Shown in pieces: positions 10,223-18,008 of a stretch of 64,000 nucleotides of DNA (positions are counted from its first letter, which is position 1; each line of letters starts with the position of its first letter). Under the pieces are notes generated by a model that saw only the letters and a list, made by a program, of their open reading frames with translations, ran no database searches and was not told the DNA's origin. The stretch is from contig NZ_QTJP01000001.1 of assembly GCF_003391115.1 (NCBI RefSeq), positions 2,626,501 through 2,690,500 of the forward strand. The letters run 5' to 3'. Source of the DNA: Sphingomonas crusticola (lineage in GTDB: Bacteria > Pseudomonadota > Alphaproteobacteria > Sphingomonadales > Sphingomonadaceae). The position numbers and the translations under genes were made by a program.

Positions 10223-10531
10223 TCAGCCGGCGATAGTACAGCCAATGGCAGCCTTGGTGGTGACGCTGACGACCTCCGGATCGCCGATCGAGGCCACCCG
10301 CTTCAGAATGTGCTTGGCGCTCAGCTTCTCGCCGGGCTTGCGCCCGTTGGTCAGTGCCTTGAGTTCCTTGAGCTGTTCGATCGACAGCCGGTCTGCCATC
10401 CGCTCCGCCATGCAGCCGGCGACGCGGGGCGCGACGCCCGCATTCACCAGCGCCGCTTTGACGCGCTGCTCGGGCGTGGCCATGCAGCCGGCCAGGGCGA
10501 GCAGGGGCAGCAGGATCAGCACGCGCTTCAT
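10223..10531 (-). CDS. Small predicted lipoprotein
   Basis: A 102-aa protein with a short signal peptide and lipobox LAGC (Cys16), then a helical, basic mature part with two further cysteines (CMAERM and GCTIAG). It is probably anchored in the outer membrane. I do not recognise a family. It lies upstream of sucC on the same strand with a 77-base gap and is divergent from crtZ. Confidence 0.65.
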   Translation of the reverse strand: MKRVLILLPLLALAGCMATPEQRVKAALVNAGVAPRVAGCMAERMADRLSIEQLKELKALTNGRKPGEKLSAKHILKRVASIGDPEVVSVTTKAAIGCTIAG

Positions 10532-10604
10532 GTTCGTCTCCCGGAATGGCGGCGCTAGACGCTTTGCCGCCTGACGGATGGATGAACGGCAGCAAGGCTC
10601 CTAT

Positions 10605-11213
10605 ATGGGGATCGTGTCGATCCTCGCTGGCCTTGTCCTGTTCGTCCTGACCGTCGCCGCGATGGAAGGCGTCGCCTATGTCGCGCATCGCTGGGTGATG
10701 CACGGGCCGGGCTGGTTTCTCCACGAAAGCCATCACCGCCCGCGGCTCGGCGCGTGGGAGCTCAACGATCTTTACGCCGCAATATTCGCGATACCCTCGT
10801 TCATCCTGCTGCTGGGCGGCGTCCAGCTGGGCTGGTGGCCCGGCTGCACCTGGATCGGCGCCGGTATCGCTGCTTACGGCGCCATCTATTTCGGCTTCCA
10901 CGACTGGATCGTGCACCAGCGCCTGCCGGGACGGTTCGTCGCCCGCTCGACCTATATGAAGCGCATCGTCCAGGCGCACCGTCTTCACCATGTGGTCGAG
11001 ACCAAGCATGGCACGGTCAGCTTCGGCTTCCTGATCGCGCCGCGGCCGGAAGTGCTCAAGGCTGAACTGGCGAAACACGGCCGGGCAGGAGTGCGTGCGT
11101 CCCGTCAGGACGCTGCTCCGAATTTTCCGGTTCGTGCTGAGCTTGTCGAGGTACCGCTCTCTTCTTCCCAAGACCAAAAAACTGTCCTTCGACAGGCTCA
11201 GGACGAACGGTAA
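10605..11213 (+). CDS. crtZ: Beta-carotene hydroxylase CrtZ with repeat-derived C-terminal tail
   Basis: CrtZ adds the 3,3'-hydroxyls to beta-carotene, giving zeaxanthin, as a di-iron membrane enzyme. The histidine clusters are all visible: HRWVMHG, HESHHRP, FHDWIVHQRLP and HRLHH, spread over four membrane helices. I choose the ATG at 10605, which has AAGG 7 bases upstream; an in-frame ATG at 10578 would add nine residues. After about residue 165 the normal CrtZ sequence stops and the frame runs through an intergenic REP-like inverted repeat, giving an odd tail ending LRQAQDER. The last 16 bases overlap the convergent crtB gene. Confidence 0.93.
   Translation: MGIVSILAGLVLFVLTVAAMEGVAYVAHRWVMHGPGWFLHESHHRPRLGAWELNDLYAAIFAIPSFILLLGGVQLGWWPGCTWIGAGIAAYGAIYFGFHDWIVHQRLPGRFVARSTYMKRIVQAHRLHHVVETKHGTVSFGFLIAPRPEVLKAELAKHGRAGVRASRQDAAPNFPVRAELVEVPLSSSQDQKTVLRQAQDER
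11131..11208. repeat. REP-like inverted repeat inside the crtZ/crtB 3' ends
   Basis: The left arm TTCGTGCTGAGCTTGTCGA (11131-11149) matches, in reverse complement, the right arm at 11190-11208 with few mismatches. The element lies at the convergent 3' ends of crtZ and crtB and is translated as part of the CrtZ tail. It could fold in either mRNA and may limit transcription from both sides. Confidence 0.7.
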
Positions 11214-12148
11214 GGGCCGGTCCGCGGGCGCGTCCATAAGCGCGGAGATCGAACACTGCCGCCAGTGCGCCTGAGCGTCTGCCCGAACGATTTCGCCACC
11301 CAGCCGAGCTTGGCCGCCTTGCTCGTCACCACCCGGTGATCCCAGGCATGTTCGCCGCGCCGCGCAACCTCGCGCGCAATGTCGCCATAGATGCCCGCCG
11401 CCGCCAATACCGCCCATGCGGAGCGGAACGGCAAGGCCGCGGCGCCGATCCGGGCGCTGGCCTCATGTTCGGCGGAGCGTGCGGCCAGCCGCTTTGCCAG
11501 CACCGCCAGCCGCGGGCGATAATGCGGCTTCATATGTTCGCCCGGCGGGATATCCATTTCGACCAGCCACTCGATCGGCAGGTAGCAGCGCTCGGCAGCA
11601 TCGTCCTCGCTGATGTCGCGCGCGATGTTCGCGAGCTGGAAGGCGAGGCCGAGATCGCAGGCGCGGTCGAGCGTCGCCTCGTCGTCGGGCGCAACCCCCA
11701 TTACCAGCGCCATCATCACGCCGACCGCCCCCGCGACATGATAGCAATATTGATAAAGGTCGTTTTCGCTGCGCGGCCGCCAGCCCTTGGCGTCCAGCGC
11801 AAAGCCTTCGATCAGGTCCTCCGCCAGCGCCGCCGGTATCTGGCATTCGCGCGCCACCACGCCGAACCCGTCGAACGCCGCATCACCGCTCGGCGCTCCC
11901 GCCAGAGCGAGCGCGGTTCGCGCGCGGATCGTGGCGAGGCGGGAGGCAGGATCGGCGACGATCTCCATGCCGTGGCCCATCTCCTGCCCGTCGGCGAGAT
12001 CGTCGCATGCGCGGCACCAGCCATAAAGCAGCCAGGCGCGTTCGCGCGTCGCCGGATCGAACAGCTTGGATGCCATTGCGAAAGACTTGGAACCGCGCGC
12101 GATCGATTGCCGCGCATGATCGACCAGCGCCTCTCGATCGAACGTCAA
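11198..12148 (-). CDS. crtB: Phytoene synthase CrtB
   Basis: A 316-aa trans-isoprenyl diphosphate synthase-type enzyme that condenses two geranylgeranyl diphosphates into phytoene. Both Asp-rich substrate motifs are present: CDDLAD near residue 45 and ARDISEDDAAERCYLP near 180. The start is a TTG at 12148 with GGAGGAG just upstream; the TTGA overlaps the stop of the LOG-family gene. It is the last gene of the crtY-crtI-LOG-crtB chain. The final ~15 residues are basic and low in similarity to usual CrtB ends, and approach the REP element shared with crtZ. Confidence 0.95.
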   Translation of the reverse strand: MTFDREALVDHARQSIARGSKSFAMASKLFDPATRERAWLLYGWCRACDDLADGQEMGHGMEIVADPASRLATIRARTALALAGAPSGDAAFDGFGVVARECQIPAALAEDLIEGFALDAKGWRPRSENDLYQYCYHVAGAVGVMMALVMGVAPDDEATLDRACDLGLAFQLANIARDISEDDAAERCYLPIEWLVEMDIPPGEHMKPHYRPRLAVLAKRLAARSAEHEASARIGAAALPFRSAWAVLAAAGIYGDIAREVARRGEHAWDHRVVTSKAAKLGWVAKSFGQTLRRTGGSVRSPRLWTRPRTGPYRSS

Positions 12149-12726
12149 AGCTCCTCCGCGCGCATGCTCGTGATCGGCTTGGCCGGCCGGTGCGCCGCCA
12201 TCTTGTCGAGCAGATCGTCCAGATCGTCGCTTGCGATCAGCAGATCGCGATGCTGCGGGCGCAGGAAGCCGACATCCTGCATCATCCGCCAATAAGCGAG
12301 GATACCGTCATAATAGCCGGCGACGTTGAGCAGCCCCACCGGCTTGGAATGATAGCCGAGCTGCGCCCAGCTCAGCGCCTCCCACAATTCGTCCATCGTG
12401 CCGGTACCGCCCGGAAGCGTCAGAAAGCCGTCCGACAAATCGGTGAAAGCCTGCTTGCGCTCGTGCATCGTCGCGACGACGTGCAATTCGCTCAGTCCGC
12501 GATGCGCGACCTCCAGATCGACCAGCGCCTTCGGAATCACGCCGATCACTTCGCCCCCGGCCGCCAGCGCGCCGTCCGCGATCGCGCCCATCAGGCCGAG
12601 CCGGCCGCCGCCATAAACGACCCCGATGCCGCGTGCCGCCAGCGCGGTCCCTACATTGCGCGTCGCTTCGATATAGGTTGGATCCGCCGGGCTCGCCGAT
12701 CCGCAATAAACCGCCAGTCGCTTCAC
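12145..12726 (-). CDS. LOG-family (TIGR00730) nucleoside monophosphate phosphoribohydrolase
   Basis: A 193-aa Rossmann-fold protein starting VKRLAVYCGSA, with the family motif PGGTGTMDELWE (about 108-119) that forms the active site of LOG enzymes, and GGGRLGLMGAIA for nucleotide binding. LOG proteins cleave cytokinin riboside 5'-monophosphate or other nucleoside monophosphates to free base plus ribose 5-phosphate; many are annotated as lysine decarboxylase in error. The GTG start at 12726 overlaps the crtI stop and its own stop overlaps the crtB TTG. Its presence inside a carotenoid operon has no obvious metabolic reason. Confidence 0.9.
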   Translation of the reverse strand: MKRLAVYCGSASPADPTYIEATRNVGTALAARGIGVVYGGGRLGLMGAIADGALAAGGEVIGVIPKALVDLEVAHRGLSELHVVATMHERKQAFTDLSDGFLTLPGGTGTMDELWEALSWAQLGYHSKPVGLLNVAGYYDGILAYWRMMQDVGFLRPQHRDLLIASDDLDDLLDKMAAHRPAKPITSMRAEEL

Positions 12727-14213
12727 AGGCCCTCCAGCATCAAGGCCGCCGTTGCCTTGGCCGATCCAACGACGCCGGGAATGCCCGCGCCGGGATGCGT
12801 GCCGGCGCCGACGAAATACAAATTGTGCAACACATCGTCGCGATTGTGCGTGCGGAACCAGGCCGATTGCGTGAGCAACGGCTCCAGGCTGAAGGCCGAG
12901 CCGAGATGCGCCTGGAGATCGTGCTGGAAGTCGAGCGGCGTGTAGCAAAAGCGTGTGACGATCCGGTCCTTCAGGCCCGGCATCAGCCTCTGCTCGATCT
13001 CGCCGAGGATGCGATCGGCATATTCCTCCTTGATCGTCTCCCAGTCGAGCGGTGCCTTGCCGAGATGCGGCACCGGCGCCAGCGCATAGAAACTCGAACA
13101 GCCTTCGGGCGCGAGGCTGGGGTCGGTCACGGTCGGATGATGCAGGTAGATCGAGAAATCCGCCGGCAGCACCCCATGCTTGTAGATGTCGGTCAGCAGC
13201 TCGCGATAGCGCGGGCCGAACAGGATCATGTGGTGCGGGATGCCCGGCCAAGTGCCCTTCACGCCGAAATGGATCACGAACAGCGACGGCGAGAAGCGCT
13301 TGCGCTGCAGTGCCTTGCTCGCCTTCTTGCCGCGCTCGCTGCGGCCGAGCAGGTCGCGATAGCTATGCATGATGTCGGCGTTGGTGGCGACCATGTCGAA
13401 CGCCTCGCGCCAGCCGCTTGTCGTACGGACCGCGCTGGCGCGGTCGCCGATCGTCTCGATCTCTACCACCGGGTCGGCCATCCGCACGACCCCGCCGAGC
13501 CGCTCGAAATGCGTGACCATCCCGCGGACCAGCGCGTTGGTGCCGCCCTTGGCGAACCATACCCCGCCCATTTTCTCGAGCTTGTGGATCAGCGCATAGA
13601 TGGCGCTGGTCGTCATCGGGTTGCCGCCGACCAGGAGGGTATGGAAGCTTAGCGCCTGACGGAGATGCTCGTCCTCCACATAGGATGAGACGATCGAATA
13701 GACCGAACGCCACGCCTGATATTTGGCGAGCGCGGGGGCGGCGTTGATCATGCTTTTGAAGTCGAGGAACGCGACCGCGCCCAGCTTCTCATAGCCCTCG
13801 CGATACACGCCCGCGGCATAATCGAGGAACTTGGCGTAGCCCGCGACATCGGCGGGATTGAGCTTGGCAATCTCGGCCCTCAACGCCGGCTCGTCGTTGG
13901 AATAATCGAAACTGACGCCGTCCGGCCAGTTAAGTCGGTAGAAGGGGCTGACCGGCAGCAAAGTCACGTCGTCGGCCAGTCGGTTGCCGGTCAGCGCCCA
14001 TAATTCTTCCAGGCAGGCAGGGTCGGTGATGACCGTCGGGCCGGCATCGAAGGTGAAGCCGTCCCGCTCCCACACATAAGCGCGGCCGCCGGGCTTATCC
14101 CGTGCCTCAACCAGCGTCGTGGCGATTCCGGCGGATTGGAGGCGGATGGCGAGCGCGAGGCCGCCGAAGCCGGCGCCGATAACCGCCGCCGTCTTGCGCG
14201 TTGGATTATTCAC
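12723..14213 (-). CDS. crtI: Phytoene desaturase CrtI
   Basis: A 496-aa flavoprotein with the N-terminal FAD-binding motif AAVIGAGFGGLALAIRLQ and GGRAYVWERDGFTFDAGPTV, and the C-terminal carotenoid-desaturase signature ending LYFVGAGTHPGAGIPGVVGS. It introduces four double bases' worth of desaturation into phytoene to make lycopene at the membrane. The GTG start at 14213 overlaps the crtY stop (GTGA); an apparent extension upstream to 14681 in this frame is only antisense-frame sequence of crtY. Translation is coupled to crtY upstream and to the LOG gene downstream. Confidence 0.97.
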   Translation of the reverse strand: MNNPTRKTAAVIGAGFGGLALAIRLQSAGIATTLVEARDKPGGRAYVWERDGFTFDAGPTVITDPACLEELWALTGNRLADDVTLLPVSPFYRLNWPDGVSFDYSNDEPALRAEIAKLNPADVAGYAKFLDYAAGVYREGYEKLGAVAFLDFKSMINAAPALAKYQAWRSVYSIVSSYVEDEHLRQALSFHTLLVGGNPMTTSAIYALIHKLEKMGGVWFAKGGTNALVRGMVTHFERLGGVVRMADPVVEIETIGDRASAVRTTSGWREAFDMVATNADIMHSYRDLLGRSERGKKASKALQRKRFSPSLFVIHFGVKGTWPGIPHHMILFGPRYRELLTDIYKHGVLPADFSIYLHHPTVTDPSLAPEGCSSFYALAPVPHLGKAPLDWETIKEEYADRILGEIEQRLMPGLKDRIVTRFCYTPLDFQHDLQAHLGSAFSLEPLLTQSAWFRTHNRDDVLHNLYFVGAGTHPGAGIPGVVGSAKATAALMLEGL

Positions 14214-15364
14214 TCCGCCTCCCTGAGCGCGCCGAGCGCGCGGCGCAAGGCCACCGGCGGCTTTCCGACAAATATCCGCGCCTTGTCGATCAGCGTCGAC
14301 TGCCCGCCATAGAAGCGACCGATCAGGCCTTCGTCGAGCCGGTAGAAGCGTTCCAGCAGGCGGTAACGCTCGGGCGGGTCGGCGGCACGGAACAGCATCC
14401 GCGCCAGCAAGCGGTAGAAGCCACGCTCCTCCCATGCGTTGCGCGCGTGGCCGCGCAGCGCACCATAGAGGGCGTGCGGCGACAGGTACGGCAGCGCCGC
14501 CACCAGCGCCGCGGTCCGCACCGCATCGGGCAGCGAATAGCCCGTCATCGGCTGGAACAGGCCTGCCGCCATGCCGGCGCGCGCAACCCGGTCCCGCGCC
14601 GGCCACAGCTGTGCGAAATCGCCGCCCATCGCGATCGGCAGCGCCGCCACTTCCTGACGCTCGACTTCGGCGACGCTCCAACCTTGCGCCTGGGCATAAG
14701 CATCGATCCGCGCCTCGATCGCGGGCACGTCCAGCGTCGGCGTGTCGCTATAATAGGTATCTTCGACGAACATGCGGTCGGGTCCGAACGGCAGCAGGTA
14801 TACGAAGCGATACCCCTCGGCCTGATCGACCGTCGCATCCATGATCACCGGTCGGGTCAGGCCATGCGGGCCGTTCAACCGCAGCAGCCGGCCGACGAAC
14901 TTCTGCCAGCCGAGATCGATCACCGAAAGGTCGCGCGTGCCCCGTGTATCGATCACCGCTGTCGCGTCGATCCGTGATCCGTCAGCCAGCGTGGCACCCT
15001 GCGGATCGAGGGCTGCAATCGCGGCGGTGATCACGGCTTCGGGAGGGAGGGCGGCTCGAACCGTGGCGTCGAGTCGTTCCGACTCGGTCGAATTATAGCT
15101 GCCCGCAAGAGTACGGCGATGCCCGGGAAAGCGCACGTCATTGCCGCTCCAGCGATGGCAGACGAGGGGGTCGACAAGTGCGCGCTCCGCAGGCGCGACG
15201 TCGCTGTCGAAGAAGGACCAGATATGGTTGCCGCCGAGCCGCTCGCCCGCCTCGACGATCGCCACCTTCAGCTCCGGCCTCCGCTTCGCCAGCGCCAGTG
15301 CGATCAATCCGCCCGCCAGGCCGCCACCCGCGATCAGCAGGTCAATATTCGGGTTTTGCGCCAT
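14210..15364 (-). CDS. crtY: Lycopene beta-cyclase CrtY
   Basis: A 384-aa CrtY-type cyclase with the N-terminal dinucleotide motif LLIAGGGLAGGLIALAL, HIWSFFDSD, the FVEDTYYSDTP segment and GLFQPMTGYSLPDAV, all characteristic of bacterial lycopene cyclases. It forms both beta-ionone rings of beta-carotene. I choose ATG 15364; a GTG at 15382 is in frame. It heads the minus-strand carotenoid operon. Only 46 bases separate it from the divergent hydroxylase gene at 15411, so the two promoters must be compact or overlapping. Confidence 0.95.
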   Translation of the reverse strand: MAQNPNIDLLIAGGGLAGGLIALALAKRRPELKVAIVEAGERLGGNHIWSFFDSDVAPAERALVDPLVCHRWSGNDVRFPGHRRTLAGSYNSTESERLDATVRAALPPEAVITAAIAALDPQGATLADGSRIDATAVIDTRGTRDLSVIDLGWQKFVGRLLRLNGPHGLTRPVIMDATVDQAEGYRFVYLLPFGPDRMFVEDTYYSDTPTLDVPAIEARIDAYAQAQGWSVAEVERQEVAALPIAMGGDFAQLWPARDRVARAGMAAGLFQPMTGYSLPDAVRTAALVAALPYLSPHALYGALRGHARNAWEERGFYRLLARMLFRAADPPERYRLLERFYRLDEGLIGRFYGGQSTLIDKARIFVGKPPVALRRALGALREAE

Positions 15365-15410
15365 CGCGTCGCTTCTACCCACGCCGCCCGCCTGCGCCTA
15401 TAGCGCTGTC

Positions 15411-16145
15411 ATGCTTGCTTCCATCCTGTTCGCCGCGCTGGCGATGACGGCGATCGTGGCGCTGCGTTATCTCGCGACGAGTGCCGGCTTCGCGCTTGCG
15501 ACGCAGCTCCGCCGGCCGGGCCTGTACGCCGGGCAAAGACGCCAGATCTGGCGCGAGATTGGCTGGTCGCTCGCTTCCGCCGCGATCTACGGCGTGCCGG
15601 CGGGGCTGGTCGCATGGGGCTGGCAGGCGCGCGGCTGGACCCGCATCTATACCGATCCCCATGCCTATCCTGTGTGGTGGATGCCGCTGTCGGTGCTCGC
15701 TTTCCTGATCGCGCACGATGCCTATTTCTACTGGACGCACCGGCTGATGCACCGGCCATGGGCGTTCCGGACGATGCATGCCGTGCATCATGCCAGCCGG
15801 CCGCCCACGGCATGGGCCGCGATGAGCTTTCATCCGTGGGAAGCGGTCAGCGGTGCGGTCGTGATTCCCGCCCTGGTGTTCCTGATTCCGATCCACGTCG
15901 CCATGCTGGGTTTGGTCCTGTCGATCATGACGCTGATGGGCGTCACCAACCATATGGGCTGGGAGCTTTTTCCGCGCTTCATCGTCGATGGCCCGGCCGG
16001 ACGTTGGCTGATCACCGCCACCCATCACCAGCGCCATCATCGGGAATATCGTTGTAATTACGGCCTTTATTTCCGCTTTTGGGACAGTTTATGTCGCACT
16101 GACCGCGGTCTCGGCAACTTTGATGATGCAAAGCGCGCAACCTAG
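15411..16145 (+). CDS. Fatty-acid-hydroxylase-superfamily membrane protein, candidate carotenoid 2,2'-hydroxylase (CrtG-like)
   Basis: A 244-aa protein with about five membrane helices and the three-box di-iron histidine pattern of the sterol desaturase/fatty acid hydroxylase superfamily: HDAYFYWTHRLMH, HAVHHASRP and HHQRHHREY. It starts at ATG 15411, divergent from crtY. The superfamily contains sterol, fatty-acid and carotenoid hydroxylases. Position beside crtY and the presence of CrtZ make CrtG (zeaxanthin to caloxanthin and nostoxanthin, known from Brevundimonas and Sphingomonas) the most attractive reading, but that is inference; a lipid hydroxylase cannot be excluded. A terminator follows 100 bases downstream. 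Confidence 0.8.
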   Translation: MLASILFAALAMTAIVALRYLATSAGFALATQLRRPGLYAGQRRQIWREIGWSLASAAIYGVPAGLVAWGWQARGWTRIYTDPHAYPVWWMPLSVLAFLIAHDAYFYWTHRLMHRPWAFRTMHAVHHASRPPTAWAAMSFHPWEAVSGAVVIPALVFLIPIHVAMLGLVLSIMTLMGVTNHMGWELFPRFIVDGPAGRWLITATHHQRHHREYRCNYGLYFRFWDSLCRTDRGLGNFDDAKRAT

Positions 16146-16149
16146 CAGT

Positions 16150-16271
16150 CAATCTTTGCACCTTGCGCTGCAAAATAGCTATTGCGGCACTGCACCATTA
16201 GAGTCACATTGATCCTGCCTTTCAGGCATCCTCTCCTAAGACTCAAGGGCCGGTTCGCCGGCCCTTTTTTT
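16150..16271 (+). ncRNA. Possible small RNA ending in the terminator at 16247-16271
   Basis: Between the hydroxylase stop and the terminator lie a possible -35 (TTGCAC, 16157-16162), a small hairpin around TGCCTTTCAGGCA, then a CATCCTCTCCTAAG stretch, resembling an anti-Shine-Dalgarno sequence, placed single-stranded between the hairpin and the terminator. This arrangement is seen in alphaproteobacterial sRNAs. The alternative is that all of it is simply the 3' UTR of the upstream gene. Confidence 0.3.
16247..16271 (+). terminator. Rho-independent terminator
   Basis: A perfect 7-bp stem GGGCCGG / CCGGCCC closed by a TTCG tetraloop is followed by seven T residues. It ends the transcript of the hydroxylase gene (or a small RNA) ahead of the EamA transporter gene at 16332. 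Confidence 0.88.
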
Positions 16272-16331
16272 ATGCTCTGCGCATTCCCCGCGCGGGGGTG
16301 ACGCCAAGGGAGTTTGCGCTAGAGGAGGCCG

Positions 16332-17249
16332 ATGCAGCAGCTCGCTCAGAAAGATGCGGCGCGTTTCGCCGTGCCCGCCCTGGTGGTCGCCAACGTGGCG
16401 CTCGCGCTGGGGCCGTGGCTGGTCCGTATTGCGCGGGTCGACGGTCACGTCGGCCCGATCGGCTCCGGCTTCTGGCGGCTTACGCTGGCGCTGCCGGTGC
16501 TGATGATCGCCGCCCGCAGCGAGCGCGGCCCGCGCCCGGCCAACATGCGGCTGCTCGTGGTCGCCGCGATTCTCTCCGGATTGTTTTTCGCCGCCGATCT
16601 TGGCGCCTGGCATGCGGGCATCCTCCATACCCGCCTTTCCAACGCCACCCTGCTCGGCAACGTGACCGCGATCCTTTTCCCGCTTTACGGCTTCCTGGTG
16701 GCGCGCACCTTGCCCAGCCGCAAGCAGGGGATCGCCTTGGCGCTGGCGCTGGTCGGTGCGGTCCTTTTGCTCGGCCGCTCTTATGAATTGTCGGCGCGCA
16801 ATCTGCTCGGCGATCTGCTCTGCCTGTTCGCGGGCGTCTGCTTCACCGGCTATCTGGTATTTGCCGATCGGGCGCGCGCGGTGTTGGGGCCGGTGACGAC
16901 GCTCACCTGGTCGGTCGCCGCCGGCATACCAATATTGCTGGTGGTGGCGCTCGCACTCGGCGACCCGATCTGGCCCGCCATCTGGTGGCCGCTCGTCCTG
17001 ATGACGCTCGGCAGCCAGCTGCTCGGGCAGGGCCTGATCATGTACGCCGTCAGCCGCGTGTCGGCGTTGGTCGTCGGCCTGATGCTCCTGCTCCAGCCGA
17101 TCGTCGCGGCAACGATCGGGTGGATCGTCTATGGCGAGCGGCTGACCCTGTTCGATCTCGCCGGCGGGCTCGCCATTGCCTTGGCCGTGCTGCTGGTGCG
17201 CGACACCAAGCGCCCTTTGCCCGCCGAACAGATAAGCCTAAGTGCATGA
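16332..17249 (+). CDS. EamA/DMT-superfamily transporter
   Basis: A 305-aa inner-membrane protein with ten predicted helices arranged as two EamA repeats (about residues 18-145 and 155-290); the second ends IVAATIGWIVYGERLTLFDL, typical of drug/metabolite transporters. Substrate cannot be told from sequence. Its stop codon overlaps the ATG of the COQ9-family gene (ATGA at 17246-17249), so the two are coupled. Confidence 0.88.
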   Translation: MQQLAQKDAARFAVPALVVANVALALGPWLVRIARVDGHVGPIGSGFWRLTLALPVLMIAARSERGPRPANMRLLVVAAILSGLFFAADLGAWHAGILHTRLSNATLLGNVTAILFPLYGFLVARTLPSRKQGIALALALVGAVLLLGRSYELSARNLLGDLLCLFAGVCFTGYLVFADRARAVLGPVTTLTWSVAAGIPILLVVALALGDPIWPAIWWPLVLMTLGSQLLGQGLIMYAVSRVSALVVGLMLLLQPIVAATIGWIVYGERLTLFDLAGGLAIALAVLLVRDTKRPLPAEQISLSA

Positions 17250-17911
17250 CCATGGCCGATCCACTCGACATGACGCTCGACGAATTGCGCGCCGCTCTGG
17301 CCGAACGGCTGCCGGGCGAGGCAACGTTCGAAGGCTGGACCGACGCTGCGCTGAACGCCGCGGCCCTTTCGCTCGGCGTGCCACCCGAGCGCGCGCGCCT
17401 GGCGTTCGCCGGTGGAGCGGGCGAGATGATCGACGCGTGGTTCGCCGACATCGACCGGCAGATGGCGGTGGTGCTGCCGCCCGAGTCGCTGGCGGCGATG
17501 CGGATCCGCGATCGCATCACCGCCCTCGTGCTCGCGCGCCTTGCCGCCGTGGCGCCGCATCGCGAAGCGCTGCGCCGCGCGTTGGCAATGCTCGCGCTTC
17601 CCCAGAATGTCCTGCTTGGCACCCGTCTCGGCTGGCGTGCGGCTGACAGGATGTGGCGGTTGGCGGGCGATAAAGCGACCGGCTTTGCCCATTACAGCAA
17701 GCGGCTCACGCTCGGCGGCGTCTATGGGGCGACTTTGCTCGCCTTCCTCAACGACGATAGCGAGGATTATGCCGACACCCGCGCCTTCCTCGATCGCCGC
17801 ATCGACGATGTCATGAAATTCGAGAAGTTCAAGGCGCAGATCAAACCCGATCCCGATCGCCATTTCAGCATGGCCCGCTTCCTCGGCCGGCTACGCTATC
17901 CCAACCACTGA
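17246..17911 (+). CDS. COQ9-family protein
   Basis: A 221-aa protein with an N-terminal TetR-like helical segment (LGVPPERARLAFAGGAGEMIDAWF) and the COQ9 core ending in RRIDDVMKFEKFKAQIKP. COQ9 proteins bind lipid and present ubiquinone precursors to the COQ7-type hydroxylase. The start at 17246 overlaps the transporter stop; a second Met at 17252 is possible. Other ubiquinone genes (ubiE, ubiB) lie in this window at 51.6-53.9 kb but are not linked. A REP element follows the stop. Confidence 0.88.
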   Translation: MTMADPLDMTLDELRAALAERLPGEATFEGWTDAALNAAALSLGVPPERARLAFAGGAGEMIDAWFADIDRQMAVVLPPESLAAMRIRDRITALVLARLAAVAPHREALRRALAMLALPQNVLLGTRLGWRAADRMWRLAGDKATGFAHYSKRLTLGGVYGATLLAFLNDDSEDYADTRAFLDRRIDDVMKFEKFKAQIKPDPDRHFSMARFLGRLRYPNH

Positions 17912-17918
17912 CCACGTG

Positions 17919-18007
17919 GTCATGCTGAACTTGTTTCAGCATCCATCGCGCAACAGGCGCGAACGATGCGGAGGCATGATGGACCCTGAAACGAGTTCAG
18001 GGTGACG
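17919..18007. repeat. Bimodular REP element
   Basis: Two hairpins: ATGCTGAACTTGTTTCAGCAT on the left and CCCTGAAACGAGTTCAGGG on the right, flanked by GTCAT/ATCC and GGACC/GTGACG. It sits between the convergent COQ9 and oxidase genes. The same two-hairpin design occurs in opposite order at 43408-43490. Confidence 0.8.
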
Positions 18008-18008
18008 A

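Noticed and set aside
12727-13251. N-terminal extension of the LOG-family protein
   Set aside because: This stretch is an alternative frame of crtI; the protein resemblance starts at VKRLAVYCG (12726).
14214-14681. N-terminal extension of CrtI
   Set aside because: It is an off-frame reading of crtY; the FAD motif begins just after GTG 14213.
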